Origin: Actinomycetota bacterium
GTDB lineage: Bacteria > Desulfobacterota > Deferrimicrobia > Deferrimicrobiales > Deferrimicrobiaceae
Assembly (NCBI GenBank): GCA_016844415.1
Contig: JAENIX010000010.1
Location: 1-11,931 of the forward strand
DNA: 11,931 bases
Direction of reading: 5' to 3'
Part shown: piece by piece, positions 1 to 6,542 of the stretch
How the letters are laid out: every line of letters begins with the position of its first letter
Numbering within the stretch: the stretch's first letter is position 1
Notes under the pieces: generated by a model
What the model saw: only the letters and a program-made list of their open reading frames with translations
What the model was told of the DNA's origin: nothing
Database searches by the model: none
Position numbers and translations under genes: made by a program

Positions 1-166
1 TCGCCCGGGAATGAAGGGACCGCTCCCAGTCGGCGACGATCCCCGGCGTGACCTCCCTGTGGCAGGAAATGCACTCCTGGGTCTTCTCGCTCAGCGGAGC
101 GGAAGCGCCCGGCGCGGCGGCTGACAGAAAGAGCATGGGGATAACCAAGGGAAGTATCTTTTTCAT
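1..166 (-). CDS. HAO-like multiheme cytochrome c, N-terminal fragment (partial)
   Basis: Start of a secreted c-type cytochrome that runs off the left edge of the window; 55 codons are visible. The ATG is at 166-164 and is preceded by a good ribosome binding site (GAGGTG on the minus strand, about 171-176). Residues 1 to about 23 form a Sec signal peptide (MKK start, hydrophobic core, small residues ending in ASA). The first heme site is CISCH at residues 32-36, followed by REVTPGIVADWERSLHSR. The pattern CxxCH-x3-TPGIV-x-DW-x3-H is typical of the N-terminus of the hydroxylamine oxidoreductase/octaheme cytochrome family, which handles hydroxylamine, hydrazine or nitrite in the periplasm. Only this piece is visible, so heme number, the tyrosine crosslink and the reaction direction cannot be judged. 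It is divergent from the cytochrome operon at 335. Other multiheme cytochromes with a similar first heme remain possible. Confidence 0.72.
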   Translation of the reverse strand, partial: MKKILPLVIPMLFLSAAAPGASAPLSEKTQECISCHREVTPGIVADWERSLHSRA

Positions 167-334
167 CGAAGCACCTCACAACTATGTCGCTAAAATGAAT
201 ATTATTGCAAATGTGTGCCGGGACAAAGGCCGAAGATGGCAGGACCCGTTGCCTTATTATTCTTCTATCCGGAAACTCGGTTCCTGGTGTAACCTCTTTT
301 GCAAATACGAGAAATCAACCACGGAAGCCACCTA
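167..334. other. Divergent intergenic/promoter region between two cytochrome genes
   Basis: About 170 bases between the start codons of the leftward HAO-like gene and the rightward multiheme cytochrome gene. The central part is AT-rich (for example ATTATTGCAA near 211-220 and TTATTATTC near 254-262), unlike the GC-rich flanks, so both promoters probably lie here. I could not settle on a convincing -35/-10 pair in either direction. Two sigma-54-like stretches have the wrong spacing, one on each strand (about 237-252 plus, 206-222 minus). No FNR-type dyad was found. Confidence 0.45.
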
Positions 335-1801
335 ATGGTTTTCATCGTCCTGCTGGCCTTCCTTATTCCGTTCAACTTCGCCCATGCCGGGCTCGACAAT
401 TCCCACCACGACATCCGCTACCATCTTCCGGGGAAGGACGCCTGCCTGGTCTGCCACGACCGGAAGGAAACCAATTCGTACAAAAAGATGGAGGACGAAC
501 TCGGAAGAGTGGGGGGAAAGTGCGTTTTCATGTGCCACTCGGGGAAAGGCATCCTCCCGGAAACCGGCACCCTGGTGCCGACGCCGGGTCCGAGCGTCAA
601 CACGACGGATTACACGGCGAGCCAGAACCCGGACTACACTGCGGTGTTTTTCACGAAGTCCCACGGCAGCGATCCGGCCAACCTCAAGGGCGCGGACGGG
701 CAGCCGGTGCCGTGGCCTCCGCCCGGGGTGACGTGGCACGGGATGTCGGCCGGGAAGAAGATCGAGTGCACCTCCTGCCACTCGGTCCACGACAACGCCT
801 ACCCTCCCTTCCTCCTGGCCCCTCTCGCCGCGAGCGAGACGAATCTGGACGGCCTCTGCAACCGGTGCCACAGGGATCGCGCGACCAACACCCTCCTGGG
901 GCCCCCTGACGGGGGGCATCCCGTCGACTTCGCAGTCGACAACGTCGCCGCATCCACACGGTCAAAATACGGACGGCATCCCCGGCGGATCCTGATCCAG
1001 AAGTACGGCAGGTCCGACGGAGGCGGGACCACCAACGTGTTCGACGTCCCCAACCCTTCCGCGGCCGCACTGAAGGAAATCGACACATCATGGAACATGG
1101 GAGGACATCTCACTTCCGGGCCGACCGAGGCGATGACCGCCTGGACAGGGAACCGGAGCACTCAGCGAATGGGCTGCTACACCTGCCATTCGGCGCATCG
1201 CAATACCGTCAACGGGGAAACAAACCTTGTCGTGGTTAGAACCACGGATATCGACAACAGCTGGAATCCTCTCTGCACCGGCTGCCACGGGGCGGCGACC
1301 TCTCTGGCCGGGGACCAGGCCGAATGGGATGTCGGAATGACCGGATACGGGCATCCCGTCGGGAAAAACACCTCGGTGGACGCGGCCGGGTTCTACACCG
1401 CCACCCAGGGTGGGTTCAAATTCCGCATCGGGCAGGTCACCCACATCAAGCCGCAGGGCGGCAACCGGTTCGGCAACCGGGGAGAACTCCTTTGCACAAC
1501 ATGCCATAAAGTGCACTTCGGCCAGCCCGGCAGCATGGCGATAGCAAACCTGGGGCAGGGAGCAAAATCCGTCTGCAAGTCGTGCCACAACGGGGCCGGT
1601 CACCCCCCTCCCCCCGACGGCGTCGAACCGGTGAATTCACACCACGTGACCGCCACCAGGGAAAGGGCGGCGGAGGTCCAGAAGCAGGGCTTCGTGAATC
1701 CGCAATGGGCGAACATCGATACGGGGCTGGGAGACATCGCATCCGGGCTGGATTGCGCCGACTGCCACATCTTCAACGGCACGGCCCATAACTGGTATTA
1801 A
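335..1801 (+). CDS. Secreted multiheme c-type cytochrome (8 CXXCH plus 1 CX3CH)
   Basis: Encodes 488 residues from the ATG at 335, which has GGAAG seven bases upstream. A TTG at 299 in the same frame would add 12 residues, including basic ones, ahead of the hydrophobic segment, and cannot be ruled out. Residues 1-18 look like a signal peptide ending in AHA. Heme motifs are CLVCH 37, CTSCH 145, CNRCH 175, CYTCH 281, CTGCH 314, CTTCH 387, CKSCH 414 and CADCH 474, plus an atypical CVFMCH (CX3CH) at 63-68, so eight or nine hemes. Several sites have the form CxxCHxxH (CHSVH, CHSAH, CHKVH), where the extra His can be the distal ligand of a neighbouring heme, as in cytochrome c3/c7-like proteins with doubled CXXCH motifs. 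There is no catalytic CXXCK, so electron transfer is more likely than substrate reduction. It is the first gene of a three-gene operon, 11 bases before a SurA-like gene. A periplasmic, outer-surface or filament-forming cytochrome are all possible; the sequence does not decide. Confidence 0.85.
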   Translation: MVFIVLLAFLIPFNFAHAGLDNSHHDIRYHLPGKDACLVCHDRKETNSYKKMEDELGRVGGKCVFMCHSGKGILPETGTLVPTPGPSVNTTDYTASQNPDYTAVFFTKSHGSDPANLKGADGQPVPWPPPGVTWHGMSAGKKIECTSCHSVHDNAYPPFLLAPLAASETNLDGLCNRCHRDRATNTLLGPPDGGHPVDFAVDNVAASTRSKYGRHPRRILIQKYGRSDGGGTTNVFDVPNPSAAALKEIDTSWNMGGHLTSGPTEAMTAWTGNRSTQRMGCYTCHSAHRNTVNGETNLVVVRTTDIDNSWNPLCTGCHGAATSLAGDQAEWDVGMTGYGHPVGKNTSVDAAGFYTATQGGFKFRIGQVTHIKPQGGNRFGNRGELLCTTCHKVHFGQPGSMAIANLGQGAKSVCKSCHNGAGHPPPPDGVEPVNSHHVTATRERAAEVQKQGFVNPQWANIDTGLGDIASGLDCADCHIFNGTAHNWY

Positions 1802-1812
1802 CGGATGATCTC

Positions 1813-3519
1813 TTGAACCGGAAACCCGGAAAACGTTTCGCCGCCGTACTGGCCGCTCTCGCGCTGTCATCGCTCGCCGCCGCTTCCTTAGGATCCGCCG
1901 CCATAGACAATCTTTCCCCTCCCGGTTTCCCGTCCGGCGCGATTCTTTTCCGCATCAACGGGAGCCCCGTGGAGGAAAGGGAGTTCCGGCGGTTCCTCGA
2001 GATCGCATTCCGGGAGGAACCGGACCCTTCGGCTTCGCGGCTGCCGGTCCTGGCGGACTCCTTCATCAACAATCGGCTCCTGGCCGCCGGCGCGCGCGCG
2101 GAAGGCGTCGACAAGCTTCCCGCGGTGCGCTCCCGGATCGAAACCCGGCTGAATCGCCTTTGGCCCGGCGTCCTTTGGGAGGAAGTGGTAAAGCCGTCAC
2201 TGCGGATCGAGGAAAAAGACCTCGCGGAAATGGTCCCGGCGATGGAGGACGCCGTTTCACTGCAGCAACTCACGGTGGAGGCCCGGGAGCGGGCCGAAGA
2301 GCTGCGAAGTCTTGCGTTGGCCGGCGGGGATTTCGGGGAGATCATCATGGCGGAATCGGTCGGCCTGACCTCCCACAAAGGCGGAATGTTGGGGTTTGTG
2401 ACGAAACGTTCCAGCCTCTACGACCCGGAATTGCTCGACCTGCTGTTCCGGATGCGGCCCGGCGACTATTCCGCGGTTTCCAGGACGGCCACCGGATACG
2501 CGGTCATACGGGTCCTGGAGAAGAAGCCTGCCGCACGCATGCGGCAGGAATGGCTCGATGTAAACCGGAAGCGTCTGGTCCGGATCCGCGAGCAGGACGC
2601 ATGGAGAGCGTGGAAAGAGAAACTGGCCCGGTCGTGCGAGAGCGCCGTGAACCAGGAGGCCGTCGACGCCTACCTGAAGGCGCGGGAGAAGAACGGCCCC
2701 CTTGGGCCAGCTCTTGCGATGACGGCGGTCACGGTGGACGGGGTCCCTTTTACCCTCCGGGATCTCATCGACCCATCCGGGTTGGGAGCCCTCCATTCGG
2801 ATGATACAGTGCAAACCATCATCCGCAGGAGGGTGGAGGAGTTCGCCCTTGCGAGGGAAGCCGGGCGGCGGGGACTCCGGGAGAAACATCCCGAAATCCT
2901 GCTCACGGAGAGGCTTCTCGGGGAATACCTGCTTGCCCGCGAATACCTTGAGTTCCGGAGCCGGGACCTGACCGTTACGGAAGATGAACGCCGGGAGTAT
3001 TACGAGGCGAACAGGAAGAAATTCGTCGCACCCAGGGCATTCCGTTTATCCCTGATCGAAACCCGGTCGCCCGCCCGGCTGCGAACGATCCGCGACCTGC
3101 TCGACAAGGGGACACCCTTCGAGGAAGTTGCGGACCGCTGGTCGGACAACCGCGATGCAATAGAGGGAGCCTCCGGTTTCGTGGAGGAGGGCCGTATCCC
3201 TCCGGAACTGGCTCCCGCGACGAGGCTGGCCATCGGAGAGCACCTCCGGACCCCCTTGCGCATCAAGCCGGCGGAAGGCGGGAAAGAGGTGTGGATCGTC
3301 CCCAGGCTGATCGCCGTCCGCGAGGAACGGCAGCTCCCCTTCGAGGAAACCGACCGGGCCTCCCTTGCAAAAAGCGTCATGGCGCAAAAAAGAGAGCGTC
3401 TGATACGTGGCGTCCTCGCGGACCTCCGCCGCGAGAACCGGATCGAGTTATCGCGGGAATTCGCGGAATTCGCGAAGCGGGGGATAAATGCGAAGCCCGC
3501 GAAGGGAGACAATCGGTGA
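1813..3519 (+). CDS. Periplasmic tandem parvulin/SurA-like folding factor
   Basis: Encodes 568 residues from a TTG at 1813. The only nearby ATG (1805) is out of frame and stops at once, and GGA at 1803-1805 gives a weak ribosome binding site. A signal peptide covers about residues 1-29 (NRKPGKR, then an Ala/Leu core ending in GSAA). The layout looks like two SurA-type modules. The first has a helical N-domain (about 35-145, starting ILFRINGSPVEEREF) and a parvulin-like domain (about 150-237, with FGEIIMAESVG, GGMLGFV and GYAVIRVLEKK). The second has another helical N-domain (about 300-400, starting AVTVDGVPFTLRDL) and a shorter parvulin-like domain (about 407-505). Active parvulins usually carry His near the start (HIL) and in GYH near the end; here these places read LQQL and GYAV, and the second copy lacks both. 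It is therefore more likely a holdase/chaperone for the cytochrome upstream or the propeller downstream than an active isomerase. Its stop overlaps the next gene's start. Confidence 0.82.
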   Translation: MNRKPGKRFAAVLAALALSSLAAASLGSAAIDNLSPPGFPSGAILFRINGSPVEEREFRRFLEIAFREEPDPSASRLPVLADSFINNRLLAAGARAEGVDKLPAVRSRIETRLNRLWPGVLWEEVVKPSLRIEEKDLAEMVPAMEDAVSLQQLTVEARERAEELRSLALAGGDFGEIIMAESVGLTSHKGGMLGFVTKRSSLYDPELLDLLFRMRPGDYSAVSRTATGYAVIRVLEKKPAARMRQEWLDVNRKRLVRIREQDAWRAWKEKLARSCESAVNQEAVDAYLKAREKNGPLGPALAMTAVTVDGVPFTLRDLIDPSGLGALHSDDTVQTIIRRRVEEFALAREAGRRGLREKHPEILLTERLLGEYLLAREYLEFRSRDLTVTEDERREYYEANRKKFVAPRAFRLSLIETRSPARLRTIRDLLDKGTPFEEVADRWSDNRDAIEGASGFVEEGRIPPELAPATRLAIGEHLRTPLRIKPAEGGKEVWIVPRLIAVREERQLPFEETDRASLAKSVMAQKRERLIRGVLADLRRENRIELSREFAEFAKRGINAKPAKGDNR

Positions 3520-5039
3520 GGACCCTCATTCGGAAAGTCGGGTGGATGGCGGGCGTGTGCATGGTGTTGTCCGTACTGCCCTCTGGGGCCTTCGCCGATG
3601 TCCCGGAGTGGCTGCCAGGTTTCCCGCTTCGCGCGGGCACGATCGTCGTTCTCCGCTGGTCTCCCATCCCGGGATCGTTCGCCTACAGGGCATACAGGAG
3701 ACTGGGGGGGGGCGAGTTCCGCCTGGTCTATACCGGTCCGCAAACGATATTCAACGACGTTGACGTCTCCCCTTCCGAAACGGTCTCCTACAAGGTCACC
3801 GCAACGGTCGAGGGGATGGAAACCGCTCCGTCGGCGATCGTCACCATGAAAGGGGTGGAGCCGCTCAAGCCGCCGGCCTTCTACGGCGCCACATATCCCG
3901 CCGGCGCGATCACGATCCGGTGGTCCACACCGCCGGGAACGGTATTCTTCAACCTGTACCGCTCCGATGAAAAAACCGGATCCTACACTCTCCTCGACTC
4001 GACGCACCAGGACATCTACACGGACCGGAACATCAAAAAGGGGAAAACCTACTACTACAAGATCGCCGCCATCGACGGCAACAACCTGGAATCGGCGGCA
4101 TCGGCCCCGCTGGAGGCGCGGCTCCCTCCGGAAGTGGCCGCGACGGTGAAGGAGAAACCGGTTCTCCGGAAGGTCGTGCCCAAGGGGGAGTTCTACGGAG
4201 AGGAGTTTTATCCGCTGGTCCAGCCGAGCGAGATCGGGTTCACTCCCAAGGGCGAACTTTACGCGATGGACCGGAATTCCATACAGTTCTTCGACCTGGA
4301 CGGAACGTACCTTCGAAGGGTTAACTTCGACAGGAAATGGCCGCCCCCCAGCGGACTGGTGCTGGACCGGGACGGTAAGTTCCTTGTCTCGTTCTACACC
4401 GACAACACCGTCAGGAAGATCGACGACGAAGGGAAAACAGTCGCGGAAGTGAAATATCCTCCCACAAAGACGGGCATCCCCAACAACCCGAACAACGCCG
4501 CCGTCTGCATGGAGGGATACTGCTGGATCGCGGACGGATCGCGCTACCAGGTGATCAAGGTGGACCGGTACCGTGAAAAGTTCGAAACCATCGGCCGGTT
4601 GCGCGGCACCTACGAGCGGAAGGGAAAAGAGGAAACGGATCTCCCCGCGATCACCAGGATCCAGTTCAATCCGGTCGATAAAAAATTATACGTTTCGCTG
4701 GGGCTCACCGCCGAAATCAAGGTGATCGACCCGAAAACAAGCAAGGTGATAAAGACGTTCGGCGGGTTGGGGTTGGAAAACAGCAAGTTCCAGGGGATCG
4801 GCGGGCTGGCCTTCCGGCGGAACGGGAACATTCTCGTGCTCGATCACCTGATGCAGGTGATCAAGGAGTTCGACCGGAACTACAATTACGTGGCCACCTA
4901 TGCGGACATCGAGGAAAAGGACATCGTAAGGCTATCGAGCAACCTGCTCACGACTTTCGCATTCCGGGAGGAGACCAAGCGGTTCTACATCAGCAGCGCG
5001 ATGGGAAACCGCATCTACAAGTTCGACATCGCGGAATAG
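3516..5039 (+). CDS. Secreted fibronectin-III / NHL-repeat beta-propeller protein
   Basis: Encodes 507 residues. The GTG at 3516 overlaps the previous stop (GTGA) and has AAGGGAG at 3502-3508, seven bases upstream, so translation is probably coupled; the open frame extends further upstream but only as overlap with the previous gene. The signal peptide is residues 1-27 (RTLIRK basic start, cleavage near AFA-D). Two fibronectin type III-like domains follow at about 38-113 and 117-204, shown by WSPIPGSFAYRAYRR and IRWSTPPGTVFFNLYRS with later SYKV and YYYKIAAID strands. Residues about 220-507 form a six-bladed NHL-type propeller, with repeats such as GFTPKGELYAMDR, GLVLDRDGKFLVS, RIQFNPVDKKLYVS and GLAFRRNGNILVLD. 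It has no heme motif and no lipobox. NHL proteins bind proteins or polysaccharides. Its place behind a cytochrome and a chaperone suggests an assembly, anchoring or surface scaffold role, which is inference. It ends 11 bases before the convergent deformylase gene. Confidence 0.83.
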   Translation: MRTLIRKVGWMAGVCMVLSVLPSGAFADVPEWLPGFPLRAGTIVVLRWSPIPGSFAYRAYRRLGGGEFRLVYTGPQTIFNDVDVSPSETVSYKVTATVEGMETAPSAIVTMKGVEPLKPPAFYGATYPAGAITIRWSTPPGTVFFNLYRSDEKTGSYTLLDSTHQDIYTDRNIKKGKTYYYKIAAIDGNNLESAASAPLEARLPPEVAATVKEKPVLRKVVPKGEFYGEEFYPLVQPSEIGFTPKGELYAMDRNSIQFFDLDGTYLRRVNFDRKWPPPSGLVLDRDGKFLVSFYTDNTVRKIDDEGKTVAEVKYPPTKTGIPNNPNNAAVCMEGYCWIADGSRYQVIKVDRYREKFETIGRLRGTYERKGKEETDLPAITRIQFNPVDKKLYVSLGLTAEIKVIDPKTSKVIKTFGGLGLENSKFQGIGGLAFRRNGNILVLDHLMQVIKEFDRNYNYVATYADIEEKDIVRLSSNLLTTFAFREETKRFYISSAMGNRIYKFDIAE

Positions 5040-5050
5040 GCGTTTTCCCC

Positions 5051-5560
5051 TCAGCGGTACTTCTTGCGGCGGAAAATGTCCGTCTTGATGGATATAACCC
5101 GGTCCAGGAACAGGATGCCGTCCAGGTGATCCATCTCGTGCTGGATCGCAACCGCCTCGAAGCCGATGGATTCGAGGATGACCTGTTTCCCCGTCCGGTC
5201 CAACGCATCCACCAGGACCCACTGGGCGCGCTCTATGTTGGCGGTGTAGTCCGGTATGCTCATGCACCCTTCGCGTACGATCTGCCGCCCCCCCCTCGCG
5301 AGTATCTCGGGGTTGATAAGTACGAGAAAACCGTGATTATGCTCCTGGCTGCCGCGGCGGTGGGCCGATACGTCCACGACGATAATTCGCTTCGGGAACC
5401 CCACCTGGGGGGCGGAGATCCCAACGCCCCCAGCGGAAGCATGCATTGTATCCTGGAGATCGGCGATCAACGCCGCCACTTCAGGCGTAAATTCCGACAC
5501 GGGGGCGGATTTTTCCTTCAGACGCGTATCGGGAAATATCAGTATAGGAAGAACGGACAT
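5051..5560 (-). CDS. def: Peptide deformylase
   Basis: Removes the formyl group from the N-terminal methionine of new proteins in the cytoplasm, using a bound metal ion. It has 169 residues, normal for the family. All three family motifs are present: motif I GVGISAPQ (45-52, with Ser in place of the usual first Ala of AAPQ), motif II EGCMS (97-101, metal ligand Cys99) and motif III HEMDH (141-145, ligands His141 and His145, catalytic Glu142). The start MSVLPILIFPD at 5560 fits family N-termini. The frame stays open upstream to 5611 through a palindromic element, and no good ribosome binding site precedes the ATG. The element at 5563-5733 begins two bases from the start codon. The gene lies in the same direction as the GcvR-like gene and was probably closely linked to it before the element arrived. 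Confidence 0.95.
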   Translation of the reverse strand: MSVLPILIFPDTRLKEKSAPVSEFTPEVAALIADLQDTMHASAGGVGISAPQVGFPKRIIVVDVSAHRRGSQEHNHGFLVLINPEILARGGRQIVREGCMSIPDYTANIERAQWVLVDALDRTGKQVILESIGFEAVAIQHEMDHLDGILFLDRVISIKTDIFRRKKYR

Positions 5561-5562
5561 GG

Positions 5563-5733
5563 CGCTAGTGCACCGTCTCGCAAATACCTTGGCATTCGAG
5601 CGCCGCTGCATCCGCGCTGGCTTCGTTGCGCTTCTTCACCATACTCAACGGTATGCCTCAGTCGCACGCCTTGCCGGCGCGGCGCATCGACACTCTCGGT
5701 GCGTCAAGCTATTTGCGAGGCGGTGCACTGGCG
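5563..5733. mobile_element. 171-bp palindromic MITE-like element
   Basis: The two ends are inverted repeats: the outer 29 bases (5563-5591 against 5705-5733) match at 26 positions, including GTGCACCG and CTCGCAAATA. The centre is a small hairpin, CATAC (5640-5644) and GTATG (5651-5655), with loop TCAACG. Between them the arms match only in patches (for example GCGCTGGC against GCGCCGGC), so the whole is an imperfect long palindrome. No transposase gene lies inside. It fills the gap between the GcvR-like stop (5736) and the def start (5560) with two bases left over on each side. I see no clear target duplication. It may be a non-autonomous transposable element or a REP/hairpin element that acts at the RNA level. 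Confidence 0.7.
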
Positions 5734-5735
5734 GG

Positions 5736-6281
5736 TCAGAGCTCCACGGATTCGATCGGCCGCACCGTGATGGAAACCGAGAGATCTTTCCTGATTCTTT
5801 CGAACTCCCTCTCAAGTTCCTTCATGTCGGCACCTTCGGGTATATCCACTTCGAGCACCATGACGTAGACCGGCCTCTCTTTCGTTCCCACTACCTGGGT
5901 GTTCAGGTCGGTTATGTTGACCTTGCGCCTTGCCAGTTCGCGGGAGACGGTGTAGACGATCCCCGGCCGGTCGGCCCCGTACACCGAGATGATGTGAGGC
6001 GCGCCCTTGAAAGACTTTTCATGGACGACCTCCTCATCCTTTAGGGCGTGCAGGGTGACCATGAGTCCCATTTTCGTGCGAACCTCCTCGAACGCGGGAT
6101 TAAGCGCGGCGACCGGATCGGCTGCCTGATGGAATACCACCAGGATCATCGCGAACTGCCCCGAAAGGATCGTGCAGGTCGAGTCCTCGATGTTGCACCC
6201 CTGTTCGAAGAGGATCCGGCTCACTTCCGCGACGATCCCCGGCCTGTCCTTCCCGACGACGCTCACCGAGAAATGTCCCAT
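5736..6281 (-). CDS. GcvR-like protein with two ACT domains
   Basis: Encodes 181 residues, the usual size for GcvR-type proteins. The start MGHFSVSVVGKDRPG at 6281 is preceded by a strong AAAGGAGGG site. Two ACT domains are clear: residues 3-78, with GKDRPGIVAEVSRILFEQG and NIEDS, and residues 96-175, with GADRPGIVYTVSRELARRK and NITDLNTQ. The DRPGIV loop followed by N-I is the amino-acid-binding face of ACT domains. In E. coli, GcvR binds glycine and inhibits the activator GcvA; here there is no GcvA or glycine-cleavage gene, so a general amino-acid-sensing ACT protein is the safer reading. It has no DNA-binding domain. It is probably cotranscribed with def. Confidence 0.82.
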   Translation of the reverse strand: MGHFSVSVVGKDRPGIVAEVSRILFEQGCNIEDSTCTILSGQFAMILVVFHQAADPVAALNPAFEEVRTKMGLMVTLHALKDEEVVHEKSFKGAPHIISVYGADRPGIVYTVSRELARRKVNITDLNTQVVGTKERPVYVMVLEVDIPEGADMKELEREFERIRKDLSVSITVRPIESVEL

Positions 6282-6318
6282 TCCGGAACCCTCCTTTCCC
6301 CCCAGCGACTGTCGGATG

Positions 6319-6324
6319 ATGATA
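6319..6324 (-). promoter_or_regulatory. Candidate -10 box for the GcvR-like/def unit
   Basis: On the minus strand this reads TATCAT, five of six matches to TATAAT, and would place the RNA start near 6312, about 31 bases ahead of the start codon and upstream of its ribosome binding site. No good -35 hexamer is visible at the expected distance, so this is tentative. Confidence 0.25.
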
Positions 6325-6368
6325 CCACGGGGGGGAGGCGGGAAAATATCCCGGAAGTCCTTGAAACA

Positions 6369-6411
6369 TCGACCTGGGTCAAGGAATCCTAATGCCTGTC
6401 CGACGGATACT
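6369..6411 (+). promoter_or_regulatory. Candidate FNR/DNR-type site and promoter of the nitrite reductase gene
   Basis: TCGAC-CTGG-GTCAA at 6369-6382 is a dyad one base away from the perfect form TTGAC-N4-GTCAA, close to the FNR/DNR consensus TTGAT-N4-ATCAA. A possible -10 box, GATACT (four of six), lies at 6406-6411 and would give an RNA start near 6418. The dyad centre would then be at about -42, the standard position for class II activation by FNR-family proteins. A Crp/Fnr gene of fitting specificity lies at 8467-9156. The untranslated leader would be about 125 bases long. The site is seen in the sequence; its use is inference. Confidence 0.42.
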
Positions 6412-6430
6412 TCCCCCGAATGCCAAAGAA

Positions 6431-6450
6431 GGGCGGGAACGGGCCCGCCC
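6431..6450 (+). other. GC-rich hairpin in the nitrite reductase leader
   Basis: GGGCGGG (6431-6437) and CCCGCCC (6444-6450) can pair perfectly with a six-base loop. It lies between the proposed RNA start and the start codon at 6543. There is no T-run after it, so it is not a standard terminator; it could stabilise the mRNA or be chance in GC-rich DNA. Confidence 0.4.
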
Positions 6451-6542
6451 GGTGCTGTTGGACCGAAATGGTATACTGCATGCGATTCATTAATTCCTTA
6501 CAGGGACAGGATCCATCCCCCCAACGGAAGGAGGAAAGCGGG

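Noticed and set aside
206..222. Sigma-54-like CGGCACACATTTGCA on the minus strand upstream of the HAO-like gene
   Set aside because: Only nine bases between GG and GC, and the leading T is missing.
237..252. Sigma-54-like TGGCA...TTGC on the plus strand upstream of the multiheme cytochrome gene
   Set aside because: There are 11 bases between the GG and GC elements; sigma-54 promoters need 10 and tolerate little change.
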